Assembly: GCA_947561715.1 (NCBI GenBank)
Contig: OX387204.1
Span: 377,001-441,000 of the forward strand
Length of the DNA: 64,000 nt
Source: Ascidia mentula
Taxonomy: Eukaryota; Chordata; Ascidiacea; Phlebobranchia; Ascidiidae
Direction of reading: 5' to 3'
In this document: positions 1-14,800 of the stretch, one piece after another
Numbering within the stretch: position 1 is the first letter of the stretch
Layout: each line of letters begins with the position of its first letter
Position numbers and translations under genes: made by a program
The notes under the pieces: generated by a model
The model's database searches: none
What the model was told of the DNA's origin: nothing
What the model saw: the letters and a program-made list of their open reading frames with translations, nothing else

Positions 1-2729
1 TGTTAAATTTACATCATCGTCGTATTTTCAAGGGTTTCATATTCTGTAAAAAGTGTGGAAGGATTTTGGCAAGGGAACACATTGACGTCCTTTCTGTGAA
101 ACTTTGACAGTGAATTTCTGTTGTTGGCCATTTTGTTCTACTTCCCACTTAACAGATGGCCTCTGTATACTCTGTGCAGTGTTGTTGACGGACGCTTTGT
201 GTCGCGAGGTTATTAACTTCCTGAATAATTTTGTTGGGAAAATGCTTGACGCCTTTAAACAAGGTGTAAAATAAGTGAATACAGGGAATCCAAATTGTTG
301 TAGACTTTAACCAACTGAGCTCTGTAAAAAATATTGCAACATTTTGTAAGTCGCATTTTTGTCGATTTTTCGTACAACGTGATTGATGGACTGTGTTTCG
401 ACAAACTCTCGTTAAGTGAAAAAACTATTAAAACCGACCAGCTACACTATAGTTTGCTTTGCTAACTCGCTTCGTCTAACCCCCCAAATCCTTCCAAAAT
501 GGTAAAACCGCCCTCGCACGCTTCTACAGCTGTTTCGAATCGATAACGACCGCCATAAATCACCTAACATTCCACTAAAAAAGCCCCCGTTAGCCATTTA
601 CCCCTAAAGCGCCCTGGGGTCTGATTGAAGTTGGGGTTGTTTGTTTTGTCACACCCCCCCCTCTTTTGTCGAACTGGAAAGGTTGTAGAGAAGGTGCAAC
701 CATGCGTGACCATCATTCGCCGACCGATTCCGTCAGTTTTGAGCAAGACTGCCGATAATTGACGACACTTTCTGTCGCTCAATCAACCTTGTTCAATTTC
801 TCGTGTGTCGAGAGAGGTGGAAGTCGTCAAACCTTAATAACGTGGGTGGGAGGACGCTTTTCCCAACACCTCACTCTAAGAAAAATAAACCAGAAGATAT
901 TTTCATGGTTATTAAAATGCAGACAGCGTACTTTGTGTCGAAATTTTTGGTCGCATTAATGCAACCTGCAACAACGCACGGTTTGGTTGGCTTACAAACT
1001 CACCACAGGTCACAAAATGCCCCAGTTTAGGTTTGTTGTGTACAGCGTTGTTATGGTGGGTAATATGTAATATGCATGACCATGATGGGTCATACTAGTC
1101 GACAAACTGCGTTGCATCTTCAAGAAGTAATTAAACCCCTCAAGCCCCAAAGCAGTTCCTCTTCAAACCACCACCTCCCCAATTTAGCGCCATGTGTCCA
1201 TCCATCCCTGAACAAGCACCTCTCTATCGCGACTCGAGGGCCATCATCGCCCACCACTCATCTCTCACATATTATAACGCCGAAATGTTGAGTGTTATTC
1301 CAGGCCCCGGTCGTTCGCTCGTCTTCTGGGTTGATTAAATCAACAAGACGCCACCAGTTGTATGGAGTTGATGATGGTAGTTGATGTGCGACCCATATTC
1401 AAATCATGCGTTTATATCAGAGTCTGGTGGAACGTTAATGGACTGAAGATGGATGGCTTGTGTTTGTCCACTGGTATTTACGGGGAAGCAATCGCACCAT
1501 TCTTGTGGCATAAGAGGGGTTTATACCAGTCAATCTGCACGGGTATTGAAACTAAAGCGAAAATTTATTGTTTACAAAATGGTTAACCCAGTTTGGCTGC
1601 GATGCCAGTGAACTTAAATGCTTACAAACTCTTTCATCTCCCAGTGCAATCGTTACTAAATAACTGTCCAAGTTTTTTCAAAAAGGATGCTGCTGTACGC
1701 CAGAAGTTTGCATCCTATTTAAAATGTATTCTTATGGCATACATAGTTCAGGAAATGATAAATATGCGTCAAACTTGACACCCAACGACATTTAATACGC
1801 CGAAGCGGAAATCCCAGCTATTGGAAATTACCTTGCAACACAAACTATCCCCGAAACAGGCTCAAGTCGTAGTTTCCTTCAGTTAGAAGTGCGATAAGAT
1901 TTCGTTGATATGTTTATACAAGGGATTGTTGCAAGATAAGCACGACCGCGCTACACTCAACCGCCCTACCATTTTCCACTACGTGCTTGCCACCATTTCA
2001 TACCGGCTTTTAAAAGCTTAAAACATTTGTTAGCTGCCAGTCGTTGTGTTTACTTATTCCTTGCTCAAATGGACGGCATTGCTCCTAACTCGAGTGGCGG
2101 CAATAGATTGATTTTAAAGGGAAGTGTTCAGAAAATATTTTGCAAACTATTTCTTCTTTGGTGTTTTACTGAATATTGGACTCACGAAACACGTTTTTGT
2201 GATAACATCTACGCATATATATAGTTCCTTAGCTTCGCATTCGCTTAACAAATGTTTTTTTAATGTTTCAACGCAAATCCAGACCTTCCAGTTTTCAACT
2301 TAACTCGCCGGTCATTATGACGTCACATGCGGTGAAATTGGTCACGTGTTTGTTGTTGTAAGAAGTCGCGCCGAAAATCTCGGCTGGCGTCGCGGCTCCC
2401 GAGGTTATGGCAACTATGTACATAACTGATGGAGGTTAAAAGACTTCCCGAGTCACACTGACGTTTTCTCCTGCTATAGTTTGTTACAGTTGCGCAGAGT
2501 TTATTTTGTTAAGCGATGGCTTTGATGCCCCCCTCCCTGTAACATTATTGTGTGCGGAAAGGGTTGACACTGGTTAAACAAACAAATACACAAATGGTAA
2601 TGTGTCTGGGGTTGTGATTGAACCGAATCTTGATCAAACTCAACTTATTAGGCCATTTGTGTGCCAGGTTGCTCATGGCTGGTGACAAAATAATTACAAA
2701 TGTTTTTCTCCACATAAATTACCATAAAT
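1..2729. other. Upstream region without a recognised gene
   Basis: I see no open frame here that I can support as a coding exon. The first exon of the TMTC2-type gene that begins downstream should encode the start methionine, the first membrane segment and a short luminal stretch ending just before the conserved SRAI motif, and it must end in phase 2. I could not find such an exon in these bases. It may lie here unrecognised or before the window. Confidence 0.5.
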
Positions 2730-2845
2730 TCAATTTGGAAAGTTCGTTTTCACATTGTTGTAAAGTAGGAAATTGCGCCACAATAGGTCAATTTGGAAAG
2801 TTCGTTTTCACATTGTTGTAAAGTAGGAAATTGCGCCACAAATCG
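2730..2845. repeat. 58-bp tandem duplication
   Basis: A 58-bp unit beginning tcaatttggaaagttcg occurs twice head to tail, at 2730-2787 and 2788-2845. The copies look identical over about 54 bases and differ only at the joint, so the duplication is recent. It ends about 45 bp before the splice acceptor of the first recognised TMTC2 exon. Confidence 0.9.
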
Positions 2846-2890
2846 TTCCTTCCTTTCGAACCAAATAATCACTGATTTTTTGCTTTACAG

Positions 2891-5800
2891 TCGCGCGATT
2901 GTTAATAACCCGGATGTTCTCCAAACTTCTCCGATCTCGCAACTTCTTTATGACGATTTCTGGGGAACCCCCTTAAGTCATAGTGGTAGTCATCATTCTT
3001 ACCGACCTCTCACTGTGTTAACATTCAGGTTCGTCAACTCGGTGTTACGTTGAAGTTTGGAATAATTACGCGATTTTTTTTACAACACAGGTTAACTCAC
3101 TCCCTGTTCGGCCTCCAGTCGTACGTGTATCACGTGACCAATGTGTTTCTTCACGCTTTGGCGACTTTCCTGTTTTGTCACGTGATGAACAAACTGATGA
3201 GCTTCTCTCCAGGAAAGAATCTAGTGGCAGGTGAATAATTACTTGAATACATGTGTAATGTGATATATCTGTTAACCCCTGTTGCAACCAAACCTTCAAT
3301 GTTTCCAGGTTTAATTTTCGCCCTCCACCCGATTCACACTGAGGCTGTGGCCGGTGTTGTTGGAAGGGCTGACGTCATGACCACAATATTCACACTTGCA
3401 AGTAAGTTGGTCGTATTTGTGTATTTAACCAAAACAAGTGACCGTCATTCACTCTTTATTTTCCAACAGCGCTGCTTTTACACCACCGAGCATGTGAGAC
3501 TGGGGAGGAAAAACGGGAAATACCCGACTCCGATACACTCCCACCTGTGGCGACATCAAGTGTGCAGACATTGACGCACAGAAACAGAATAACAAGATCT
3601 AAACGGAAACGTAAGAACAAGAAGAATTGCAAACAAGTTTTGGGACAAGTTCCACCAGGGAAAACAGAAGAAACAGTGGCACCTAGTGGATTACAGCTCG
3701 CTTATTTGAAAGAGGAGTTGGACCAATTTAAGGTAGGACTTTATAATGTTTAATAAGTAGAAGCATTGGAGGCCGTTGTACTGTTTAAACAAATATCCAC
3801 AAATAATTTTTTTTAATGTGTTAAGTGCGAACGGTAAACATGGTATGTATATGTACATTGTACAGAAGAAGTAATTTCAAAGAATCTGCCCTTCCTTTGT
3901 GCAAAGACATACATTTGACATTGCAATATGCCTGCCAGCAATAATAACACAGTATTGGAAAAGTTCCCGCATAAGTTTGTGTTCACGTTAAGTTCCGTAA
4001 AACCGCTTGTAGGTGGAAAGAGGAGTTGAATCAGACGATTCCAACACTACAGCCGACACTTACGACAGTATTAGCTCATCCTCGAGCATCACCGGTGATG
4101 ATGCAAACGTATCTAACTCCATGTTCACCGAGATCAAGTCCTCCGAACTTAAACGTCGCCACTTATTGGACAACGCCAACAATAACATATCCTCAAGAGC
4201 AGATTATTTGAACAAAACCCACCCAGGTTATTCCGATGAACCTTGTGGTGAAAGTTACTTGTATTTGTCACTTTCGTTCCTGACGGCGATTGCTGCTTTA
4301 CTATCAAAGGAACAAGGTTATTGCGCCTTGCCGTTGTGCTTTGTATACGATGTGTGGATGAGACAGAAACTGGACATCCCCGCCACTGTGAAGGCCATCT
4401 TCAGCAAGGTGAGTTAATTGTTGCATATTTAAAACACATAAGTTCAAGTAGCAGTGCATCCTAAACAATGGGAACCTCACAACAAACGAGGTAACGTTGT
4501 ACGATATTTGCATACTGTTTTTTTTGTCAATGTAAATTCGAGTACATTGATTGAATTAGTGAATGTGATTGGGAAGACCCAGTTGGGTTGAGATTTAACC
4601 AGTTCCTCCGCCCACGACCTTCCACCATCCGTTACACTGTGTTCCGCTTAACGATCCGTGGTAATTGGATATTGTTGGGACGAACAGTCACAGACGCCTC
4701 CCGCTAGAATACGAGGCCGCTTCATATATTTGCGCTGTTGGTGGTAAATTGTTGGATTGCCCGTGACTCCTCTACGTTGGACCACGCAATGCGACAACAT
4801 ACTCGTTCTTTTATGGTTGACTACGTAATAAACCTAAATACTTCCCTCTGCGTTGGATTGTATGTTATGCGCAACTATCTCATTAGTTTAACAATATTTT
4901 AAAAATTATCATATAAATCAACTTAATGTTTCTTATTTCTTTGCTGAGGTAAAACCTCTTTAAAGGATACAGCAATACGGAGTAGAAAATATCCTGCCCA
5001 CCTGACAGGTGTGATAATATTAACCCTGTATCCAAATTGGTTTCACGCTTTTACTGTTGTGAAACTCTCCCGGTAATTGTTGCATCCCGAACAAATCTTA
5101 TCACCAACAATCATGTAAACAATTGTTAACCGTGCAGTTAGCGCTTTTGGTGTCTCACTGCTTTCAAATTAAATGTAAAATGTTCGTCCATTTTGGCTCA
5201 AAGTCGTACAATATTATCTGTGGGTTGCACAAAGTGTTTGATATGAACTGACGCAATTTTTCCTTAAAAAGTGTTTTCGTGAATTTTCCAAGCATAAGCA
5301 GAACGAACTATGTCGTTTTTACGCTTGACCCTCGATTGCCGCCTACCTATGACCTTAAGGCACGTGCACTGACCTTGGGGGCTTGGATTGTTTGTATTTT
5401 AAACTTTCGGCTGTCAGTTGATGGTCGTTTAAGCTGAAACAACATTGAGTAAAGAGCTCCAGGCAAACACAATTGTTCCGGTTTATGATTTCTATGGTAT
5501 AAAGTTACAGTTAAAAACCTTCAAATTTAAATGCGCGCCCGCCTATTTTAACGGGGAGGGCATTTCAGGATGTTATTAAACGCGTTATTATTTAAAAACG
5601 AGACAGTTGCGTCTCTATAGCAGTACAATCGCCAAACATACGAAACTATCTTACTCATAAAAGGCACAAACCAGCCAACCCCATATAACTACGGATAAAC
5701 CCACATGAGTCACAACCCACGTCCGTCCAGGACTTCGCGCCTGTCCAGATATAACTCCGTCCCTCAAGGGTGATTGATGAGAGTTGTCTGATGACTGTTG

Positions 5801-8800
5801 TTCTGCCGCCTCCAGTTACCTAGGTGTCATTCTACGCATCACAAGTCACCAAAATTGCGATTTTTCTCGCGAATTGAATCAATTTGCGAACGACGAACAC
5901 CTGCTTATCTTTGTGACCTGTTGTCTTAAATCGTAAACACCCGAGGGCTTGGCTGGACGTTACTGGTCACACTTAAAAGCTGTTTTTGCGTGTTGCGGCA
6001 ATGTAACATGTCTTTAATGCAGACATAATTTCCCGGGTGCATTTTTGTGCAAAAGCGAACTCATCGTTTCTGTTCAAGCTCGTGCAAGAATTATAACCAG
6101 CTCTCAAATACATTACGAATACAATACATTAAAAGCAAATTTACTTGAACCTCGTATGTTGTGTTACTATTTTCGTGTTGCTTTGAAAGTAAAGATTGAC
6201 AAATATTTTAAATCAAAACCATGATTGTTAAAACTAGAATTCTTCTTACACAGAAACGAACGTGGAAGATCACACGGATCAAACTCAACCTGATCTTCAC
6301 AACAATCCTCATCACAACTAGACTCTTACTTCCCTTTCATCTCTCAGAAGGAGCAAATGTACTTCCGGGTTTCTCTGCATCCGACAACCCCGCATCATCG
6401 CTCAAAGACTTCCAAGGTCGAGTTTTGACCTTCAACTATCTGCTGGCATCGAACATGAAAATGTTAATCTTCCCGAACCAACTTAGCTTCGACTGGAGTA
6501 TGGGGGCTGTCCCTGTTGTGGAACGTTTCACAGACCCCAGAAACATCGAAACTTTCAGTTTTTACTTTGTTTTCGGTTGGCTTGTGTGGAAGTCGTGGAA
6601 GTTCCTGAAGCAAAACGGAGAAATTTCTATGAATGGAGGGGCCAGAAAAAGAAGATGCAGCAGCAGCAGCAGCTCAGATGGGGAAACTTCATTTGGAAGA
6701 ATTCTTAAATCTTCACCTCCAGTTGTTGACTTAAACTGTGAAAGAAAAAAAGAACCAGGTTTGTTTTTATTCATTCAATGACTTCACAGATCTCGCTAAT
6801 TATTTTTGTCGGTAAACCAGAAAAAGCAGCTGACAGAATTTTATAACTATCTTGAAACAATATTTACCTTTCAAGGAACGAGTTGTGAAATTCTCCTTTT
6901 CTCCACCTCCATCCTCATCCTGTCACTCCTCCCAGCATCAAACCTCTTCTTCTACGTTGGTTTCGTCCTCGCCGAGCGAATCCTCTACCTCCCCAGTATT
7001 GGGAGCACGATCTTCATCACTGAGATCCTCTTTCATCTGTGGGATTATCTCGTGGAGTTCAAGATGTTCGCACAAATTACTCGCAGGTGTTTTTTCTTTC
7101 ACTTAAGTTACTAAAACCAACCAAACTTGAAGCTCATTTTGAACTTCCTTTTTTTTACATCCCAAGGTCAATGGTCATCGCGTGCAAAGGCGCCATTTTA
7201 TTGTTACTTTGTTGTCTTGCTTCGAAAACTTGGTCGAGAAATTACGACTGGAAAGACGAACTCAGCCTCTACAAGTAAATTATTGTTTATTCTGTTTAAA
7301 CAGAGAACTTGCAAAATCTAATCATAAGTTGTCAAAATCTAAAAATCAGTGGTTGTTGTGATTTCATCATAAAAATGCAGAACCCGTTTCATCGTTAGCA
7401 GTTGTATATTCTGTAATAAAGTTGTTCATCCCAATCGGTTCACACAATGTCAGAAGTTTCACTTTGTATGTGGATAGTTCTTTGCCAAAAACACGATTCT
7501 GACATTGGTGTAAAAATGTTGTGTTGAAACTTATTTAACCAAGAAAGTTGTTAAAATTCCAAGGATGAAAATAAGTGAGAGTTTGATGATTGAAGCTTAT
7601 CTGTTTCAACTCTCACCACAGAGAAAACTATGCGTAGATAATCCCACGTCAGTCGTGAGCTCAAACCTTCCACCTGGCTTAAATACCTAATCACCTCCAT
7701 ATCTTTGCCCACCCATACTGGTGGTATAAGGTTGTTGTGTTGATGAGCTGTCGGTTTACCAGGGGGTTGGGGAGTTATTGACGCACAACAAACTAAGCGT
7801 GCCAGAAATTTGTTCTTGGTTTTAAGCCAAACAGAGCATTACAAAATGTTTTCTTTATCTTTAATTTTTCCGTGAATAAAATGAACAGAATGTTCGTAAA
7901 GCTTGTACTTCACATATGTGTGAAATAATTATTTACGTCAGTTATTTTTTTGTCGTTTTCACGAAGAAAGTTTGTGCTTTCAAACACTCCTGGTGACAAG
8001 TTGTCCCTAATTTTACAAGTTCCACAATTTACAGATCCGGTGTTGAAGTAAATCCAGCCAAGGCTTGGGCGAATCTCGGGAATGTATATCGTACACAGGG
8101 ATTACGTCATAATGCTGAAGAGAGTTACGTCAACGCGTTACGTCATCGAACCAATATGGCGGACGTACACTACAATCTGTAAGTACATAGCAGTTAAAAT
8201 TATATATTCTTGTGGCAACAATTGGTTCCAGAAGTTCTTCACTAATTCTTTACACTTGGTTGTTGTTCTAATAATCGGTCATCTGTCGCACAAGTTTGGG
8301 GGTAACTTGTGCGCTCAAAAAGTACTTTTCCTGTTTAAAAATAATTAAACGCAAAGTGTCAACGAATTGGGTTAAATTTTTCGACACACGTCGGTCGATT
8401 TGTTGAGTACAAAAGGCCCGAGTTAATTCGCAACCAAATATCGAACCAACTTGTAATCCCTCCCCAAACATCACCCCTAACTGAACCACATCATATTTTC
8501 AACACCTGACTTTGACCCGGGGTAACCCGAACCTCAACAAGTCTCACTCGTTGAAATCTGGCAACCACATCTTATACGGATGCTGGTTAGTAAAACTGAC
8601 TGGGGTTGTTTGATGTTGGTCATTGCTGATGGCAGATTATTTGTGATAAAATTGTGTTAAATAAACACGATTTTCTGCAATCGAAATATTTGCACAGTTG
8701 TATGTTTTGCATCAAAACCAACGTAAATAGTTAAAAAGATATAAAAAGTTTACTTAGTTCTGTGTGTGTTATTGCACTGAAGTAAAAAAGTCACAGAAAG

Positions 8801-11800
8801 AAAATGTGAAATAATGTAAAGAAAACAAAACTGGTCAAAAAGTAGGGCGATATCGGTTCGTTTTAACTAACAATATCAATAACAATGGTTTCGTCGAAGA
8901 AGCCGCACCCAGGTGTGAGCAAACGAACCGAAAGGTAACTTTGCCAAAACCAAACAACGTTGTGATGGTGGGGGGGGAACCGTGCCTGGATTCCTTTTAC
9001 GTCAAGAATCAAAGGGGTTGTCCCTCGCTACCCCATCCATCAAACTCGTCCCATAAGGGTGATGTTAATGGGGCATGGGGTGTATGTCATCTTGCATGGG
9101 GTCACCAACCCTAATTACCTTCCCCTATTCACGTATGACTGTATATGCGTGAGGTTGGGACACTTTCTGTGGCGCCTGGAGGTTTCCTAAACTTAATGGG
9201 TGATTTCTAAGTTGTGAGCCTACTTCCGAATCACTGGGGAATGTTTGGAAACTGTGTAGTTGCTTAAATGGTTCTGTTGTATTTTCATAGTTTTTTACAC
9301 GAACAATTTTGGATTTAATGAAGCGGGAAAGTCAAACTCAGCAGGTTTGCAGAATAAAAATAATGTTTTTTATCACACCGAGATTCGAACCCAGTTTTTT
9401 CTCAGCAAGAATCCCGATCCATATTTCTACTCTCACTTGCCGTTGTGGAAAAGCTTACGAATAAAAGCTGGTCTGACATCTGGCGGCCATTTTGTTTCAG
9501 ACATTATTTTCCACTCTTGCATTTCTTCCTTCCATCTAACAATTCCCACACACGAAGCGAGTCATCAACTTTTTGCCACAACGATGCCACACAAAGTACG
9601 ACACTTTGCAATGTTAAGTACGCCTTTCCTGGGTGTTTTTCAGTCGCCTGATTACAATTAACTGATTCGATATTACTATAAAACGCGATAAGGTTTCGCT
9701 TTGCAACCACGCTAAACGATGGTTGTTCAATACTTAATGAAACTACTTGATGTTCCAAAAATGCAACCACAATTTAGCTGTGATTGTGACGCAACAATGG
9801 GGTCGAGTGGTTCACCCCGAAAACTTGTGAACTTTTGTGGGAACCTCAGCCGCTGTTGTTTTCAACCCAATTACCCGCATTCTATTTGCTATGTACAGTA
9901 ACAACTAAAGAGCTTTTCCGCCTTTTTGTCTCTCTTTCTCACTGTTTACGCTTCGGGGCGCTCGCGTCCTTTTTTGAAACGTCACAATAAGGAGAATTGC
10001 TTTCCGGTTGACCTATTCCTTCTCGAGTTACTGTTGTCCGCACGGTGGCGTCGTTGTTTGGTAAACTTCAGGTTGTTGTTTTTGTCGAACGTTCTTGCTC
10101 TCATTGGTTGTCAAGGAGAATTCCTCGTCACTGATTGGTTGAACAAGAGGGATTAGGAGTTCGTTAATTGGTGGAACTAATCCTTGTTTGTGGTTGCTGT
10201 CGTATTTCCCGCGTGCTTTGCTTGAAAAAAAATAACAGAAATACAATGTAGTTAATTCAAACCAGTTTAACCCTTCTTACCCAATACAAGATAGAGCATA
10301 GTTTATTCTCTACCACCAATAGATGCTGAGCATTTTACCTTCTACATTTTTCGTGATTGTTTCTTGTGGTAAAACCCTGAAATCATTTACAACGAACCTG
10401 CAAATGTAAGCACAGTATTGCTGGTGCAACGTAGGATTGCTTGTACAAAGTGTTATAAACCTAATTGGTAGTCTTTGCCACTGCCATACATACATCACCA
10501 AACCAACAATTGTCTCCGTAGTACTTTAAAATTAAATTATTCCAACATATTAAATTTATTTGCAGAGGCCTTCTCTACCAGGAAAGCAAACGATATCGAG
10601 AAGCAGAAGAACGATATATCGAAGCGATAAAGTATCGTCCCAAACTCGTGCTGGCTCATCTTAACTTGGGGGTGATTATGAGTGAACAAGGACGAACTCA
10701 TGAAGCAAAGAAGGTTAGTTGTGTTATTTAATGAGGTATAGGGTTTTTACAACTGAAGAAATTCTGTATCATGTCGCTGTATTTTTAAGGCTGTTTTTAG
10801 TCACGTAGTTTCAAGTGAATCAGATTCAATAAGTGTTGACTACACGTGGTTTCTGCATGTCTTACATGACAAAGTATTTTTTACACTCGCTTCTTTTTAT
10901 GCTCAACCAGCTTTGCTACAAAGTAGTTTGATGAAATATTCTGTAAGTCTGCCTGAATCATTGTGGACTGTGATAAAGTTAGTTTATCTCCACAGGAAAC
11001 ACAACTTCTGTTGCTTTTTTACTTTTGTATAAAAAACATTGAAGAAATGTAGTTTCGCGCGTTGAGAAAAAATGTGAAAAACGCCAGAGTGAATAAGGTA
11101 AAAAGTTTACAAAAAAGCAAGTAAATGGCTGGCGGTCGGTTGACGCTGTCCCAGAAACGTTTTTTTTAACAAACTCAAGTACAAGATGTCTTAAAACAAA
11201 CAATTTCACCTTTTCCTTTTGACACAAAATATTTTTCTTCCCAAAATAACTCAACGTGAAAAAACACCATAAACGACAAAAATGTTAAAGTCTTTGAGCG
11301 ATGGCGCTCGGTCTTCTCCCCTCCCACCAAGAAGAAGGATTCCATGATCGACTGCTTCTGATTCCGCTTGTGATGCTGATCAGTGATCCTGCTTTATCAC
11401 GATCCGCCCTCCAGCAACTCGGCATACAGCAGTATTTCAAGTCTTGGAGCATCCGCCTGAACTCCAGTCTGTATTTGGGGTTGAGGAATCCATATAGGAT
11501 TGGATTAACAACGGCGTGGAACCAAGAGAGCATCCCTGCAGCAAACTTCACCGTCGCAGTGATGCGGAATTTAAAAATCGCCTCCAAGACGCTGATGACG
11601 GAGGTTGGGAGGACACAGATCGCAAACGCTGCACAGATGATGAGACCGCTGTAAGCCAGATGTCTCTCTGCCTCCCTCCTCCTCTGTCTTCTCCTGCTCT
11701 CCGTTGATGAAGCGTTGCTATGGAGTGAAGAGTTTAGAAATGATTTGCGTCTCCACGTGCTGTACATGGATCTTCGTCGCCCGTTTCTTGCTTTTTTACT

Positions 11801-14800
11801 CAAATTACTTTCAATCCCCAAGTCCTTATTTGTCCTGGAAGGATTCCGTTGGTTGTTCCGGGTTGTCGTGTATTCGTATCCCGCACACGATATCGAGTCC
11901 TGTCTCGATAGATTTTCCACGGAGTAACGATACATGCGACTACCGACCGAAAGTCGACGATCTTCAACTGATAAATTATCGTTGGAGGGATTAACTGCGT
12001 CAAATGAAACCGAGAAGTTTCGATTCCTGGGTGAAGAAGTCTCCGCTTCCATAGCCGACTGTCTAAGTCCTCCGTCCCCATCCTTCGCTTCTTCCCGTGT
12101 AAGTTCCTGTGCGTTGAACGCACTCTCTTCGTACTCCACCTGGTGCTGATCTTCCGCGTCATCCCGTTGTATCGAGTTACTCCTGTAGGTTTTCAGGAGC
12201 TTTCTTACCAGATTCTGGCACCACCTGCAGTCATCGTGCGAATCTGTGTCCTCCTTCTTCAACCCGCTTCTCCTCGCAAACTCCGCCACCAAGGAAGACG
12301 TACTCTCCTCCTCCTGCTGATGCGAGTGAGCTTCCTTCTCTGAGCTGCAAACTCCACTGTTCCTGTGTTCATCAGTTACGTGATCGATCACAATCTTCGG
12401 GGTTGAGTTCTTCATGCTTCCCATTCTTCTTGAAAACCGGTTGATTCCCACAGATCTTGCTCTTTTTCTTGATCCCTTCCTCTTCTTGCCTCCGGTGGTT
12501 GAAGAAGTCCTCCGCATTGGTACCGTAAAACTTCTTTTATCCATGAAGTGCTGTTTGAAATCCTTAGAACTCTTGGAGTCATTGTTAAGACTTTTTGCCG
12601 GGGAGTTCGACTTCCCATCACTGACTCCTCCGATGCTCCGAATCCTCTTCAAAGGTCTCAAAATCCTCCTCGGAGTCTCCAGCGTCTCTTTCTCTTTAAT
12701 CGATAAATTCAAGGGAAGATTTAACAAAGATCCGAGGTCTTCTCTCATTTGATGTGAGGGCGTCATCAAAAGGTTTGGCCTTTCCTTGATGGAGGTTTCT
12801 TTCAAAATCACTTGTTGATTTTGCTCCTGGCGGACGCCCGCCTCTTCCTCCCCATCTCTGGGTGTCTCCTCTGACTTGTTTTCCGCTGTTGTCGAGAAAT
12901 CATAATCGTTGTGATCCACGGACATGGTTTTGGAAGTTGGTTCCGAGTCGATTGTTGAGAGGATTGTAGAGAGGGCGTTGTTCGCTTGCAGTTTCCCTGA
13001 GGAGTTGATTGTCTGTTCGGAACGCATCCGAAACATCCCTGTTTTAATCGAGGTCGAATCGCTTTTGTCTGTTGAAAAAGTGCCTCGTCATCATTGATTT
13101 TATTTCCCCGAAATGAAACTTTATCAAATGTGGATCGGACACACAAACCTCCCCAGCTCCTTCTACGGTTGATGTCTTTTTTTGCTTTCATCTTGAAGGA
13201 ATCTCTTCTGCCTCCAGTGATGAAAATATCCGGGGAAGACATCGCGGATCTTTGTCTTTTGAATTCCGTTACTGTGAAACGTGAGTGATGTAAAATATCA
13301 AAACTATGACAACCATTGAGGATTTACACAGGAAATTCATTCGTGCGGAAATCACTTTTGCAACTAAAACGAAAAGTAAAAAATCCTCTATTCGGAAACT
13401 CACAACTTTCTTCAACTTTTGTGACGACTTTTGTGGGAGTTGCCGCTGGAACTTGCAAATACGTCATTGACTTTGCTTCAGCGGTGTTGTTGGACGTTTG
13501 TCCACTTCCAGCCTCGGTGCATCCCCTCTGTGGAGACTGTGGTCGGCTGTCTGCTCGCTGACGTCCAGTTGCGGCTCGAGGTGATTCATTTATGTCCCCG
13601 CCAGTGGGCGATGCGGAGAAGGGAGTCGGATAATGTTCAACCGACTTCCGGCACCGTTTCACTTTGTGCAAAATTGCCCTGAAAATAAACAAACTGTGGA
13701 AAAAGTGACAAGAGATGTTGCTTGAAAGCTTGATTGAATTAAATTATAACCAACCCAGTCTTAACCAACCTAGGCTTAACTAACCCAGGCTTAACCAACA
13801 CAGGCTTAACCAACCTAGGCTTTATACTTCACAAGCATTTCACGGTTTGCACGAGATTGAATCCGTATCTCGTTATTGACGTTACTTTACGTTTTAAGTC
13901 GATAATGGCCGGACTCTCTTCCCTGAGCACGATCGTATCAAGCCGTGATCAATACACGGGACGGCAGGGGATTATAAATCTCTTGTGTTTGGGAATCCGA
14001 TTGAAGCCACTTGTTCATTGCATCGACTTACCGGTATAGAACGATCAGCGTCACAGCTGGAACTAACTGTAGAAGGATGTTAACAGCTATCTGATAATAT
14101 TTGAGGGGGCTCGATCCAAGCTTGCTTGTGGAAAGAGCACAGCGTAAACTTGATGGTCGCCATAGAAACGCGTCAACTGCAAACATAAAAAAACATGCAA
14201 TTGTTTAAACACATGGGGGGGGGGGGATGAATGCTTACACAACAATGTCAGTAAAACATGGACTGTTCATTACGTAGTCAGCTGTGATGTACGGCTCGGA
14301 ATGCTATTCCACCTTAAGCGGATTGTGGTGTCTGGTTGTCCCGTGTAATGCGTTTCCCTCGTCAAGCTGATGTTATTGATATATGGATGTGAATAATTTT
14401 GCTACGGTTAAAATTCGTGTCGTGATGAAAATAATTGTTTAATGTTGTTTCTTACTAATTGAGATTAAAACCTGGCAACAGCCCATGCAGCGCCTCCGAT
14501 CTTACAATATATTATTAACGTTTAGATGTAGAGATTCCAGAAGTCTTTAAGCGAGATGTTAACCTCATCCTGTTCTCGAATTCGTGGCATTTACTTTGGA
14601 ATGTTTAACGTTGTTGACATGTTTCCACATGGTTGGTACAAGCGATGCAAATAAACGTGCAAACTTTGTTGGTACGATGTGTAAACCTACCCTAAGTTCT
14701 GCATAATGCCACTGGGTCAAAGAGGTCCTTTGAATCTGGTTGGAATGTTAGGCGTTTCGATGTGGTTTCGTGCGAAGGAAGAAGCATGACCTGAAAGTGA

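Noticed and set aside
9360-9450. tRNA-like B box on the minus strand (GGTTCGAATC)
   Set aside because: The T-arm stem would rely on wobble pairs, and I cannot fold a matching acceptor stem or anticodon arm. It may be a decayed tRNA-derived repeat, but the support is too weak.
11301-12752. Several long plus-strand frames opposite the GPCR last exon
   Set aside because: They are antisense shadows of the long minus-strand exon, which contains recognisable TM6 and TM7 motifs and joins in frame with the upstream exons.
12808-13148. Continuation of the minus-strand frame starting [11 protein letters not shown] past 13149
   Set aside because: The frame is only coding up to the donor at 13149. Beyond that the GPCR coding sequence is in another frame after an 80-bp intron.
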